27,820 nt of DNA from a bacterium (GCA_030428585.1 JAUIDL010000002.1:1-27820); one strand, 5' to 3'. Counted from the stretch's first letter, positions 13,859 through 21,831 are shown. Numbers and translations are program-made. Notes: generated from the sequence alone by a model not told the origin.

Positions 13859-14108
13859 AGTAACTTACCTCACTGATTGTTGGGAGCGGAATGCCCCGCC
13901 ATAAATTTTGTACATGTCCGTCGTCTGACAACGCGATAATACTCGGATACTCGACAATGTCGTAGGCGCTACAAAACGAAATACCATCGGGCGTTTCGGG
14001 ATCCATTGTTTCGAGTTCGCGGCCAGTTTGGCGCTGAAAATCATGCAAAAACGTGTCGACAGTGCGCGCGTAGTCCGTGTTGTCTTTGGAAACCACCACG
14101 ACACGCAT
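13851..14108 (-). CDS. Small thioredoxin-fold protein lacking CxxC
   Basis: This 85-residue protein starts with a beta strand (MRVVVVSKDN), contains the cis-proline-like segment YDIVEYPSIIALSDDG (49-64), and ends in a strand-helix pattern typical of a thioredoxin fold. Only one cysteine is present (Cys46), so the usual CxxC redox site is absent. The ATG overlaps the nrdR stop by one base (TGATG), and its stop overlaps VKOR by 8 bp. Tight coupling to VKOR suggests a structural or scaffolding role, but this is inference. No signal peptide is visible, so it is probably cytoplasmic. The family assignment is moderate because the protein is short. Confidence 0.7.
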   Translation of the reverse strand: MRVVVVSKDNTDYARTVDTFLHDFQRQTGRELETMDPETPDGISFCSAYDIVEYPSIIALSDDGHVQNLWRGIPLPTISEVSYYA

Positions 14109-14575
14109 CAGGCTGCCTCGGTTTTTCCTTGTGAGGCGGCTTTGCGTTTTTCCAAAATCTGAACAAAGTCGTCGAGCGTTTTGAATTCACGGTAGACGCT
14201 GGCAAAACGCACGTAGGCAACTTCGTTGCGCAGTGCTAATTCGTCGAGGACCTGGTCGCCCACTTGTTTCGAGGTGACTTCACTCTCGCCCAACGCGTAA
14301 ACGGCGTCTTCAATGTCGTCGATCATTTCTTCGACTTCGACTTCGGAGCTAAAGAATTTACCGACCGAGCGTTTGATGGCAATTGACAGCTTTTCACGGT
14401 CATACAGCTCGCGCACACCATTTTTCTTTACCACCGTCAGGTTTGGTTTTTCAATGCGTTCATAGGTGGTAAAGCGGCGACCATCCGGTGTTTCGCGGCG
14501 ACGACGAATCGTCACTCCGTCACTCACTTCACGTGATTCAATCACTCGACTATCACCGATATGGATGTGGCTCAT
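14108..14575 (-). CDS. nrdR: NrdR-like ATP-cone protein without zinc ribbon
   Basis: This 155-residue protein matches NrdR, the repressor of ribonucleotide reductase genes that senses ATP/dATP. It retains the conserved core DSRVIESREVSDGVTIRRRR and RFTTYE, followed by an ATP-cone domain (about 47-135, VVKKNGVRELYDREKL to VRFASVYREF). The N-terminal zinc ribbon is missing: the usual CPxC is replaced by MSHIHIGDS, and the second cysteine pair by RETPDGRRF. The start is firm: an in-frame stop lies 3 nt upstream of the ATG, and AGGAG is 8 nt before it. So the cysteines were not lost by misplacing the start. It follows ftsZ by 3 nt. No RNR gene is in the window. Confidence 0.9.
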   Translation of the reverse strand: MSHIHIGDSRVIESREVSDGVTIRRRRETPDGRRFTTYERIEKPNLTVVKKNGVRELYDREKLSIAIKRSVGKFFSSEVEVEEMIDDIEDAVYALGESEVTSKQVGDQVLDELALRNEVAYVRFASVYREFKTLDDFVQILEKRKAASQGKTEAA

Positions 14576-14578
14576 ACT

Positions 14579-15778
14579 CTACTCCTCTGTTTTCTTGTTG
14601 CGCTTTTTTCGGCGGCGCAGGAAGGCAGGAGTGTCTGACTCGTCTTGTTCTTCGGCAGGTGGCGTGTTCCACATGTTGACCGAGTTTTCGTCGTTAAAGA
14701 TGGCGGCTGATTCCGTTTGATCCAAGTTCAAGTCGACTTTGGCGACCGCGTCGTTGACCGCTTCACTTGCATCTGCATCAGCGGTTTCGTTGGCTGTCTC
14801 CTCATCTGTTTCTGAGAAGTAGGCCGAGTCAAAGCCGGTCGCAATCACGGTAATAACCAATTCGTCTTCAATTTCTGGTTTCAAGGTTGCACCAAAGATA
14901 ATGTTCGCGTCTGGAGACACCGCACTGGTGATGATTTCCGCAGCTTCTTGGATTTCACTCATACTCATGTCGTAGCCACCGGTAACGTTGAACAAGACGC
15001 CCTTTGCCCCATCAATGGAAACTTCGATCAGTGGTGATTCGATAGCCTGTTGCGCGGCTTGGGCAGCACGGTTGTCACCGCTCGCACGGCCAATACCCAT
15101 CAGGGCTGAGCCGGCGTTGCTCATGACTGCCTTGACGTCGGCGAAGTCGAGGTTAATCAATCCGTGTTCGGTAATCAGTTCAGAGATACCTTGGACACCT
15201 TGACGCAGGACGTCGTCGGCGATTTTAAAGGTTTCGAGCAGTGGCGTCCGTCGGTCGATGGTTTGTAGCAATCGGTCGTTTGGAATGGTAATCAACGTGT
15301 CGACGTTGCGGCGCATCTTATCAATTGCCCATTCGGCGTTTTGACGACGTTTTTCACCTTCGAAACTAAATGGTCGCGTGGCGACACCAACCACCAAGAT
15401 ACCGAGCTCGCGGGCAAGTTCGGCCACGACGTAGCCAGCACCGCTACCGGTACCACCACCAGCACCAATGGTGACAAAGACCATGTCGGCACCCTGCAGA
15501 GCTTCTTTGATTTCGTCGCGCGATTCGCTGGCAGCAGCTTCACCCACTGAAGGATCAGCACCTGCTCCTAATCCACCAGTGGTGGTATGTCCGAGGTGAA
15601 TTTTGACGTCTGCTTTACTGTTATGCAAGGCCTGCGCGTCAGTGTTCATAGCAATAAACTGAACACCGGCCAGACCGGCTTCTTTCATACGATTGACTGC
15701 TGACCCACCAGCGCCACCCACACCAACTACCTTGATGCTGGCGAATGTCTGAATGTCACTTGGCTTTACTTCCGGCAT
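14579..15778 (-). CDS. ftsZ: Cell division protein FtsZ
   Basis: This 399-residue tubulin-like GTPase forms the Z ring. The tubulin signature GGGTGSG is at 107-113. The N-terminal GTP-binding [14 protein letters not shown] and the T7 region [22 protein letters not shown] are also intact. The acidic linker (about 330-380) leads to a C-terminal conserved peptide, [14 protein letters not shown], which normally binds FtsA. It has its own TATACT box (15824-15829) and a leader with AAGGAG and AGGGG before the ATG. It lies 75 nt downstream of ftsA on the same strand and 3 nt before nrdR, so it is probably part of a division operon with an internal promoter. Confidence 0.97.
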   Translation of the reverse strand: MPEVKPSDIQTFASIKVVGVGGAGGSAVNRMKEAGLAGVQFIAMNTDAQALHNSKADVKIHLGHTTTGGLGAGADPSVGEAAASESRDEIKEALQGADMVFVTIGAGGGTGSGAGYVVAELARELGILVVGVATRPFSFEGEKRRQNAEWAIDKMRRNVDTLITIPNDRLLQTIDRRTPLLETFKIADDVLRQGVQGISELITEHGLINLDFADVKAVMSNAGSALMGIGRASGDNRAAQAAQQAIESPLIEVSIDGAKGVLFNVTGGYDMSMSEIQEAAEIITSAVSPDANIIFGATLKPEIEDELVITVIATGFDSAYFSETDEETANETADADASEAVNDAVAKVDLNLDQTESAAIFNDENSVNMWNTPPAEEQDESDTPAFLRRRKKRNKKTEE

Positions 15779-15823
15779 GGTTTCCCCTGTTACTCCTTAG
15801 CGAATAGCTACTTACTATGCTCT

Positions 15824-15829
15824 AGTATA
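15824..15829 (-). promoter_or_regulatory. -10 element of ftsZ
   Basis: TATACT on the minus strand lies 45 nt before the ftsZ ATG. The leader of about 38 nt carries AAGGAG (15798-15793) and AGGGG nearer the start. This makes ftsZ a leadered gene, unlike ftsA. Confidence 0.6.
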
Positions 15830-15853
15830 TCACTTTACGACGCGAGGGAAATA

Positions 15854-17086
15854 CTAGGCTTTAAATCGTGCAAAAAATTTAGACAAAGCGCCCTGTGCGC
15901 CCTTCACGGCGCCGCTGGTTTTCTTGCCAGCGCCCGTATTCGAGCCACCGCGTTCGGCGTCAATCAGCAATAACCCAATGGCTGTTGCATAAGATGGTTG
16001 TTCGATATTTTCGGCCACACCACCATAGCCCTGTGGCTTGCCGATACGAGCGGCTAACCCTAGTGATTCTTTGGCGTAATCAACGATATTCTTTAGTTGA
16101 GCACCACCGCCAACCAGGACGACGCCACTCGGCAACTTACCTGCGCGACCGGCTTTCTTCAGTTCCATATGTACTTTTTCAAATATTTCTTCCAGACGGG
16201 CTTCGACAATATCGTCAATGTCACCTGTCGTGAAAGTCAAAATGTCGCCGTCGTGTTTCATACTAACGCCGCTGTCGTCTTTCCGAGCGGTAGCCGAAGC
16301 ATGTTCACGCTTGATTTGTTCAGCAACCTCTGGGTCCGTCTTGAGGCCAATCGCGAGGTCATTGGTGATGTTTTGTGCACCCATTGGCACAACACCGACG
16401 TATTGCAAATCACCTTCTTCATACACAGCCACGCCAGTGGTTGCGCCACCCAAATCGATGACCGCAACACCGTGTTCACGTTGTTGTTCAGTCAGGACTG
16501 CGTGTGCCGCCGCCAAAACGCTCGGAATCACGTGACGAGGCTCAACTTTAGCCTGCTCGGCGGCTTTGTGGACGTTGGTCAGATACGGTGTTAGTCCAGA
16601 AACAACGTGGGCATCAATCTCGAGGCGCGTACCAGTCATCCCGACTGGATCTTTGATGTTATCTTGACCATCGAGCTTATAGGCATGGGGAATAACGTCA
16701 AGAATCTCACGGTTGGCTGGTATTTTCCCTAAGGTCGCAACTTCCTCGATACGAGCGAGGTCGTCATGGTTAATCTCGTGATCAGCCGCGCCTACGGCAA
16801 CCATACCATCGGCGCGTGAACTCAAAATGTGTGCACCGTTAAGATTAAGGGTTGCGACGTCAATTTCGTGACCACTCATCCGTTCAGCAGCGCCGAGCGC
16901 AGCATCGATGGCTTGGGCTGGACCCTGCAAATTAACAACCACACCTTTGCGCATACCAGTATTTGGCGCTTCGCCAACGCCAATAATAGTAGGAGTACCG
17001 TTGGTTTCGTCTACCTGGGCTACGACAGTCCGGACAGTAGTAGTACCGATATCAATACCGACGGCGGTTATAGAACCCTCTTGCAT
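15854..17086 (-). CDS. ftsA: Cell division protein FtsA
   Basis: This 410-residue actin-like ATPase tethers FtsZ filaments to the membrane. Phosphate-binding motifs are visible: GIDIGTTTVRTVV at the N-terminus, VAVIDLGGATTGVAVYEEGDL and SGVVLVGGGAQLKN. The C-terminal SKFFARFKA with preceding basic residues fits a membrane-binding amphipathic helix, separated from the core by a Gly/Ala/Lys-rich linker. It lies upstream of ftsZ. A TATACT box sits exactly 7 nt before the ATG (17094-17099) and there is no Shine-Dalgarno, so this is probably a leaderless mRNA. A possible -35 TTGTGT (17123-17118) has an 18-nt spacer. Confidence 0.95.
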   Translation of the reverse strand: MQEGSITAVGIDIGTTTVRTVVAQVDETNGTPTIIGVGEAPNTGMRKGVVVNLQGPAQAIDAALGAAERMSGHEIDVATLNLNGAHILSSRADGMVAVGAADHEINHDDLARIEEVATLGKIPANREILDVIPHAYKLDGQDNIKDPVGMTGTRLEIDAHVVSGLTPYLTNVHKAAEQAKVEPRHVIPSVLAAAHAVLTEQQREHGVAVIDLGGATTGVAVYEEGDLQYVGVVPMGAQNITNDLAIGLKTDPEVAEQIKREHASATARKDDSGVSMKHDGDILTFTTGDIDDIVEARLEEIFEKVHMELKKAGRAGKLPSGVVLVGGGAQLKNIVDYAKESLGLAARIGKPQGYGGVAENIEQPSYATAIGLLLIDAERGGSNTGAGKKTSGAVKGAQGALSKFFARFKA

Positions 17087-17093
17087 GAGCTAT

Positions 17094-17123
17094 AGTATAC
17101 CGCTTATGGGTGAGGTTACACAA
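17094..17123 (-). promoter_or_regulatory. Leaderless promoter of ftsA
   Basis: TTGTGT (17123-17118), an 18-nt spacer and TATACT (17099-17094) precede the ftsA ATG by 7 nt. The transcript would begin at or next to the A of ATG. Confidence 0.65.
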
Positions 17124-17126
17124 GAG

Positions 17127-17879
17127 CTAGAGCTGGGTTAACACTTCAGCGCCATCTTCGGTGATCAAGACCGTGTGTTCAAAGTGGGCCGATAAGCTGC
17201 CGTCACGCGTTGAAATCGTCCAGCCATCGTCTTCGGTCACAATTTTTTCACTACCGATAGTCGCCATTGGTTCGATGGCAATCGTGTCTCCTGGCGCCAA
17301 GAGCTCTCCCCGCCCCTTTTTGCCGTGGTTCGGCACTTCTGGCGGTTCGTGCATCGAGTGGCCGACGCCATGCCCGACCAGCTCGCGAATAATACCAAGT
17401 TTGGCGTCTTTTAAGACCTTCTCGACCGCCGCGCTAATGTCGCCGACCCTGACCGGACCTTTAATTGCGTCGATACCCGCGTACAAACTGCGCTCAGTCG
17501 CGCTGAGCAAGTGTTTTTGGACACCGCTGGGCTTATTGCCAACTACCATCGTAAAGGCGCTGTCAGTCTTCATACCGCCGTATTCAATCACCAGATCAAA
17601 GCTGACCACGTCACCGTCTTCCAGAATGTAATCGGTCGGGATACTGTGAACAATTTGTTCGTTCACTGAAATACAAATACTGCCAGGAAAGTTCACTTCG
17701 CTGGTGTGATACGTTGCGGTCGCACCGTGGCGACTGATTTCGCTAGCGACCCACTCGTCCAGTTCGCGTTCGGTCACCCCTGGTTTGACACGTTCACGCA
17801 AATCACGAAGAATCGTCGCTAGGATTTTACCACCATCGCGCATGGCTTGGATTTCAGCGTCAGTTTTTGGCTTTTGCAT
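17127..17879 (-). CDS. map: Methionine aminopeptidase, type I
   Basis: This 250-residue enzyme removes the initiator methionine after deformylation. All five metal ligands are visible: Asp95 (VSFDLVIE), Asp106 (KTDSAF), His170 (GHGVGHSMHEPP), Glu203 (IAIEPM) and Glu234 (AHFEHT). Length matches the type Ia/Ib core without N-terminal extension. It starts 3 nt after the adk stop, so it is probably co-transcribed. The ftsA promoter lies just downstream. Together with def, fmt and infB in the same window it completes the N-terminal processing pathway. Confidence 0.96.
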   Translation of the reverse strand: MQKPKTDAEIQAMRDGGKILATILRDLRERVKPGVTERELDEWVASEISRHGATATYHTSEVNFPGSICISVNEQIVHSIPTDYILEDGDVVSFDLVIEYGGMKTDSAFTMVVGNKPSGVQKHLLSATERSLYAGIDAIKGPVRVGDISAAVEKVLKDAKLGIIRELVGHGVGHSMHEPPEVPNHGKKGRGELLAPGDTIAIEPMATIGSEKIVTEDDGWTISTRDGSLSAHFEHTVLITEDGAEVLTQL

Positions 17880-17882
17880 CGG

Positions 17883-18428
17883 TTACGCAAGCCCTCTGTT
17901 TTGTAATTCAGCAAAAATGCGATCATGGATTTCACCAACGGTGCCGACGCCATCAATATGGATGACGGGGATACTTTGGTCACTAAATTTACCGAGAATT
18001 GGATAGATTTCTTGTCGATAAATCGCCAGTCGTTCATCGATTGCCTCTGGAGTATCGTCAGCCCGACCACGAATCGCCAGGCGTTTTAGTAGTTCTTCTC
18101 GAGGCACTTCTAGTACAACCACCAGGCCGATAGCCCGATTATGGGTTGGCTGACTATCGATCAACCACTGTGCCTGATCTTCGGCGCGAGGAAAGCCATC
18201 CAGAACGATTTGTTGAATATCACCGGCTTTGGCAATCGCATCGCCCATAATTGCACAGCTCTGTTCACTAGGAATCAATTCGCCGCGGTGCATCGTTTGG
18301 ATAATTTCTGGGTCATGTGTATCGCGTAACAGCTGACCAATACTCAACCAGCGCCAGCCCATCCGAGCCGATAAGATTTGTCCTTGTACACTTTTGCCAG
18401 CCCCGGCTGGCCCGAAGAAAATAATCAT
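17883..18428 (-). CDS. adk: Adenylate kinase (nucleoside monophosphate kinase)
   Basis: This 181-residue P-loop kinase interconverts ATP, ADP and AMP. The P-loop GPAGAGKS is at 6-13, the NMP-binding DGFPR at 77-81, and the lid region RGRADDTPEAIDERLAIY is short, as in lid-deficient or zinc-less forms. The adk-map neighbourhood is common in bacteria. A TATGAT box ends 6 nt before the ATG and no Shine-Dalgarno is present, so it is probably leaderless. Other nucleoside monophosphate kinases share these motifs, so substrate identity is likely but not proven. Confidence 0.9.
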   Translation of the reverse strand: MIIFFGPAGAGKSVQGQILSARMGWRWLSIGQLLRDTHDPEIIQTMHRGELIPSEQSCAIMGDAIAKAGDIQQIVLDGFPRAEDQAQWLIDSQPTHNRAIGLVVVLEVPREELLKRLAIRGRADDTPEAIDERLAIYRQEIYPILGKFSDQSIPVIHIDGVGTVGEIHDRIFAELQNRGLA

Positions 18429-18434
18429 AGCTTT

Positions 18435-18440
18435 ATCATA
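18435..18440 (-). promoter_or_regulatory. -10 element of adk-map
   Basis: TATGAT on the minus strand ends 6 nt before the adk ATG. No Shine-Dalgarno lies between them. Confidence 0.55.
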
Positions 18441-18448
18441 CCTTGTTT

Positions 18449-18904
18449 TTACGGTTGGAGCGATGTTTTAACCAAACGAGCAACAGTGGCGCCATCAGCA
18501 GCATTGCCAAGCTTCGCTTTGACCGCACCAATCACCTGCCCCATTTGTTGTGGGCTGGTCGCACCAGTCGCGGCGATGGCTTCGTCAACCGCTTTTTGAA
18601 TGTCGGCTTCAGATAATTGTTCAGGAAGATACGTTTCGAGGACTTTGATTTCTGCGCGTTCGTTCTCGGCCAGTTCTGGTCGGTCGGCGGCGTCGTATTG
18701 GGTTGCGCTATCGACCCTCTTTTTCACCTCACGAGCAATTAACTGCTCGACTTGGTCGTCAGGCAGGCCGGTGTCGCGCAGACCCTTGGCGACTTCCTCA
18801 TTCAAAATCGCGGCCTTCAGATTGCGGAGTGTGTCAGCCACAAAACGATCGCCGCCCAAAAGAGCGGCTTTTATATCGTTTTCAAGTTGTGCCTTGAGTG
18901 CCAC
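18449..18904 (-). CDS. yqeY: GatB/YqeY domain protein
   Basis: This 151-residue protein matches the YqeY family, which resembles the tRNA-binding tail domain of GatB. Recognisable segments are LKAQLENDIKAALLGGDRFVADTLRNLKAAI at the N-terminus, LETYLPEQLSEADIQKAVDEAIAATGA and MGQVIGAVKAKLGNAADGATVARLVK at the C-terminus. The function is unclear; a tRNA-related role is proposed. The start is GTG, 2 nt after the rpsU stop, a common rpsU-yqeY arrangement. It probably shares the rpsU promoter. Confidence 0.93.
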   Translation of the reverse strand: MALKAQLENDIKAALLGGDRFVADTLRNLKAAILNEEVAKGLRDTGLPDDQVEQLIAREVKKRVDSATQYDAADRPELAENERAEIKVLETYLPEQLSEADIQKAVDEAIAATGATSPQQMGQVIGAVKAKLGNAADGATVARLVKTSLQP

Positions 18905-18906
18905 TG

Positions 18907-19122
18907 TTAGCGGATTCCTAGGCGAGCCTTGTTAAGCTTTTCAGCCTTGCGGCTTTTGCGAATAATCGCTTTGGTGCGTCGTTCAGTTTTACTGATTGGC
19001 TTGCTAAAGCGCATTGAAGCCTTGGCTTCGGCTAGCACACCACTCTGTAGAACTTTACGATTAAAACGACGAATGATGTTTTCGTTCGCTTCGCGTGCGT
19101 CTTTACGTGTTACTTGTACCAT
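18907..19122 (-). CDS. rpsU: 30S ribosomal protein S21
   Basis: This 71-residue basic protein matches S21, with VQVTRKDAREANENIIRRFNRKVLQSG at the N-terminus and many Lys/Arg residues at the C-terminus. S21 sits near the anti-Shine-Dalgarno of 16S rRNA and assists initiation. It is followed by yqeY after 2 nt. A TAGAAT box ends 11 nt before the ATG, and a recognisable Shine-Dalgarno is missing. The predicted leader is only about 4 nt. Confidence 0.93.
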   Translation of the reverse strand: MVQVTRKDAREANENIIRRFNRKVLQSGVLAEAKASMRFSKPISKTERRTKAIIRKSRKAEKLNKARLGIR

Positions 19123-19133
19123 ATCAGTGATTG

Positions 19134-19139
19134 ATTCTA
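19134..19139 (-). promoter_or_regulatory. -10 element of rpsU-yqeY
   Basis: TAGAAT on the minus strand ends 11 nt before the rpsU ATG. It is a weaker match than other boxes in the window, and a TATATC lies further upstream. Confidence 0.4.
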
Positions 19140-19168
19140 ACAGATATAACCGATTATGACAAGAGGGG

Positions 19169-20797
19169 TTATTCGTCGAGCGGTTCCAGGTGAAGCAGCA
19201 TCCCCTGTACCGACCGATTCCCCTTCCATTCGTTGATATCAGCCGTGTACCAGACGGTCACTCGCTGGCCTGGTTCGACATAAAAATGATCGAGCGCGTT
19301 AAAGGCGACCGTCTCGAGCGTTTTATTGCCATCACTCAGTATTAATTTAACGTGCTGACCCTCGTCACCCATTCGGCGTTGATGCTGAACCAGAAGTTTT
19401 TCGGAACGCAGGATTGGCTGCGGGTTACTATTGCCAAAGGGTTCGAGCAGCGCAATTTCATCAACCAGTGCCTCACTAAGATCGTCGATTGATGCGTCGA
19501 CATCAGCTTTTGGGAGGAGCAGCGCTGCTTGGTTGGTCAGTTTTTGCTGGCGATAAACATCGTTCACCCGCTGACGGAAAGCGGGAATTTGGTCAGTCCT
19601 GAGTGTTACGCCAGCGGCGAGTTTATGTCCCCCGCCCTTGATAATCAAATCGTCGGCGGCACGAATGGCGTCGGCGGCACTAAAATCGCCGTAACTTCTG
19701 GCTGAGCCTTTGGCCTGTTCGCCATCCTCAGCTAACACATAGGTTGGTTTCTGATATTTTTCCAGGAGTTTGGCTGCGACAATCCCGACAATTCCGTGGT
19801 TCCAGCCCGGCGCACTAACGACCAAGACTGGATCGCCAGACCGCTGCTCGGCTTGCGAGACGGCTTCTTCGTAAATAGACTTTTGCTCTCGACGTCGCGC
19901 CTGGTTCATCTCGTCGAGCTGACGAGCGTAGGACAAGGCTTCCATTGGATCAGTCGCCGTTAACATATCTTGGGCATATTGTGCCGTTTCCAGCCGTCCT
20001 GCGGCGTTCATACGTGGTCCTAGCGCAAAGCCAAGGCTCCGTGCATTGACCGTCTCTGGCCGAACGCCCGCCACCGCCATCAGCGCCTTCAGACCGGGTC
20101 GACGCGTTTGCGCCAACACTTTGAGTCCCCAAAAGACAAACGTCCGGTTCTCATCCACCAGCGGCACGACATCACAGACCGTTCCGAGAGCGACCAAATC
20201 GAGGAGCCATTTTTCTTGGCCTTTTTCCAGTCCCTCGAGCTTTGTCTGTAGTGCTTGTACTAGTTTAAAGGCGACGCCAACACCAGCTAAATCGATAAAA
20301 GGATACGTGTGATCTTTGCGTTTTGGATTAATCGTCGCGACGGCTGGCGGTGGCGTTTCGGCGACGTTGTGGTGGTCGGTCACGATGACGTCAACGCCCA
20401 GCTCGTTCGCCCGCGCTATTTCGACATGGCTCAGACTACCACAGTCGACAGTAATAACTAGGTCGGCGCCGTCATCGGCAATTTTTTCGATGGCCTCAAC
20501 TGTTAGGCCGTAGCCTTCGACGAACCGATTTGGGATAAACGTTCGAACGTTCTCGAAACCAAAGCTCGTAAAGGCATCGAGCAGCACGGTTGTGGCCGTC
20601 AGTCCGTCGATGTCGTAATCACCGTACACTGTAATATTTTCTTGCTTTTCCCGCGCCGTGACCAAACGATCAACCGCCGCCTGCATGTCAGGCAACAAAA
20701 ACGGATCGTGCTGCCGCTGATAATCCGGCGTTAAAAAAAGAGCCCGAGTGTCGGGCGTAATTCCTCTGGCGGCTAAGATTTTTTCAAAGAGGCTCAT
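19169..20797 (-). CDS. recJ: Single-stranded-DNA-specific exonuclease RecJ
   Basis: This 542-residue DHH-superfamily 5'-3' exonuclease acts in recombination and repair. The metal-site motifs are YDID-type DYDIDG (60-65), DCG (118-120) and DHH (141-143). The DHHA1 domain shows GGGHKLAAGVTL (about 388-399), and a C-terminal OB-like domain follows. Length fits bacterial RecJ. Its start overlaps the upstream winged-helix gene by 4 bp (ATGA), so the two are co-transcribed and translation is probably coupled. The motifs predict an active enzyme. Confidence 0.95.
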   Translation of the reverse strand: MSLFEKILAARGITPDTRALFLTPDYQRQHDPFLLPDMQAAVDRLVTAREKQENITVYGDYDIDGLTATTVLLDAFTSFGFENVRTFIPNRFVEGYGLTVEAIEKIADDGADLVITVDCGSLSHVEIARANELGVDVIVTDHHNVAETPPPAVATINPKRKDHTYPFIDLAGVGVAFKLVQALQTKLEGLEKGQEKWLLDLVALGTVCDVVPLVDENRTFVFWGLKVLAQTRRPGLKALMAVAGVRPETVNARSLGFALGPRMNAAGRLETAQYAQDMLTATDPMEALSYARQLDEMNQARRREQKSIYEEAVSQAEQRSGDPVLVVSAPGWNHGIVGIVAAKLLEKYQKPTYVLAEDGEQAKGSARSYGDFSAADAIRAADDLIIKGGGHKLAAGVTLRTDQIPAFRQRVNDVYRQQKLTNQAALLLPKADVDASIDDLSEALVDEIALLEPFGNSNPQPILRSEKLLVQHQRRMGDEGQHVKLILSDGNKTLETVAFNALDHFYVEPGQRVTVWYTADINEWKGNRSVQGMLLHLEPLDE

Positions 20798-21096
20798 GCC
20801 CGGTCGCTAGCGCTTCGTTTCGGCCGTGTCGCTTGTTGCTGCGACTTAATCACAATACTTTGAAGTTCTTTAAAGATAGGGAATTGCTTGTTGGTGGCAT
20901 AGATTTTGGTATTGCCCTGCTTTTCACTGGTCAAAAAGCCAACTTTTTCCAGACGCTTGAGTTCGCGTTGAATGTTGCCTGGATCTTCCTTGATAAGTTT
21001 GGCGAGGCCACGGACGTGAGTACGAAAGTCAGGATATTTGGCGTATACCACCACAATTTTCCGTCGCACTCGAGATGTAATAAAAACGTCTAACAT
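20794..21096 (-). CDS. Winged-helix transcriptional regulator
   Basis: This 100-residue protein resembles an ArsR/MarR-like winged helix: VRGLAKLIKEDPGNIQRELKRLEKVGFLTSEKQGNTKIYATN shows the helix-turn-helix (about 28-56) and a beta wing (57-68). A basic C-terminal tail (KSQQQATRPKRSASDRA) follows. The ATG has GGGGAG 4 nt upstream and a TAGAAT box at 21138-21143. The stop overlaps the recJ start by 4 bp, so it might regulate recJ or its own operon. The target is not known. Confidence 0.85.
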   Translation of the reverse strand: MLDVFITSRVRRKIVVVYAKYPDFRTHVRGLAKLIKEDPGNIQRELKRLEKVGFLTSEKQGNTKIYATNKQFPIFKELQSIVIKSQQQATRPKRSASDRA

Positions 21097-21137
21097 GACT
21101 CCCCTTACTTTTTTGCTCCCATCAGTCGTTGATAATT

Positions 21138-21143
21138 ATTCTA
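21138..21143 (-). promoter_or_regulatory. -10 element of the winged-helix/recJ operon
   Basis: TAGAAT on the minus strand lies 41 nt upstream of the ATG. The leader contains GGGGAG, so this operon uses a Shine-Dalgarno. Confidence 0.5.
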
Positions 21144-21162
21144 CATTTTCATTCATCGTTGG

Positions 21163-21819
21163 TCAACGCCAATTCAGAATGATTTGGTTAATTTTGGCAA
21201 TTGTTTGTTGGTGAGTCGGCATCGTATTGTCATTGTAATAGTGGTTGGTGTTAATGTAATTCTGCTTCACATCGATGATGTGCAGCTCGTCAGCCAAGAT
21301 GTGGAGTTTGTCGATTGCGGACACCGATGCAATCGGCGCAACAACGACTAGCTTGTGGACGCGAACTGGTTTGAGGAATTCGATCGCCGCGTCAAGAATC
21401 GTCGCATTATCCAGGCCGTCAGACACCAAAATAACCGTGTGGTCATTCAGCATTTCGTGATCGATCAACCCGCCATCACCCAACAGACGGTTGATTTTTT
21501 GAAAGGCTTCGCGCTTCTTTTCTTCGAGATAGCCATGGAATTCACTAGTGTATTCGTCGATTTCTCCCGCCGAGAAACTACTGTTAAAGCTGAATTTTCC
21601 GTCTTGGGAGACGGCACCGAACTGAATGCTCTCGCCCGGAACCTCGATGGTTTCGGATACCAGCATGGTTAAGATGCAGTGCAAGGCCGCGGCAATTTGC
21701 TCGCCCACCAAAACCGCTCCGTCACTGAGCGCGACGATGGCACAGTTTTCATAACGATAGCGGTCATACAGGCCCATAGCGAGGCGCTTGCCAGCTTCTG
21801 AACGACTCTCAAAATACAT
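21163..21819 (-). CDS. Phosphoribosyltransferase-like protein with altered PRPP loop
   Basis: This 218-residue protein has the type I phosphoribosyltransferase pattern: an N-terminal SEAGKRLAMGLYDRY, the strand-loop VALSDGAVLVGEQIAAALHC, and VILVSDGLDNATILDAAIEFLK (about 129-150), where the PRPP loop should be. The normal loop is an Asp-Asp-Gly followed by TGxT; here it reads SDGLDNAT. The loss of the TG pair suggests weakened or no PRPP binding. A catalytic function is therefore doubtful. It is transcribed divergently from priA, with TAGAAT 6 nt before its ATG and no Shine-Dalgarno. A regulatory or non-enzymatic role is possible. Confidence 0.75.
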   Translation of the reverse strand: MYFESRSEAGKRLAMGLYDRYRYENCAIVALSDGAVLVGEQIAAALHCILTMLVSETIEVPGESIQFGAVSQDGKFSFNSSFSAGEIDEYTSEFHGYLEEKKREAFQKINRLLGDGGLIDHEMLNDHTVILVSDGLDNATILDAAIEFLKPVRVHKLVVVAPIASVSAIDKLHILADELHIIDVKQNYINTNHYYNDNTMPTHQQTIAKINQIILNWR

Positions 21820-21825
21820 ATGCTT

Positions 21826-21831
21826 ATTCTA
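21826..21831 (-). promoter_or_regulatory. -10 element of the phosphoribosyltransferase-like gene
   Basis: TAGAAT on the minus strand ends 6 nt before the ATG at 21819. Together with the priA box it forms a compact divergent promoter of about 50 nt. Confidence 0.5.

Noticed and set aside
14526..14540. parS-like sequence (ttcacgtgattca) near the nrdR start, and another near 16531 (atcacgtgacg)
   Set aside because: Only the central CACGTG core matches the parS consensus. Both are inside coding regions and do not form the full 16-bp palindrome.
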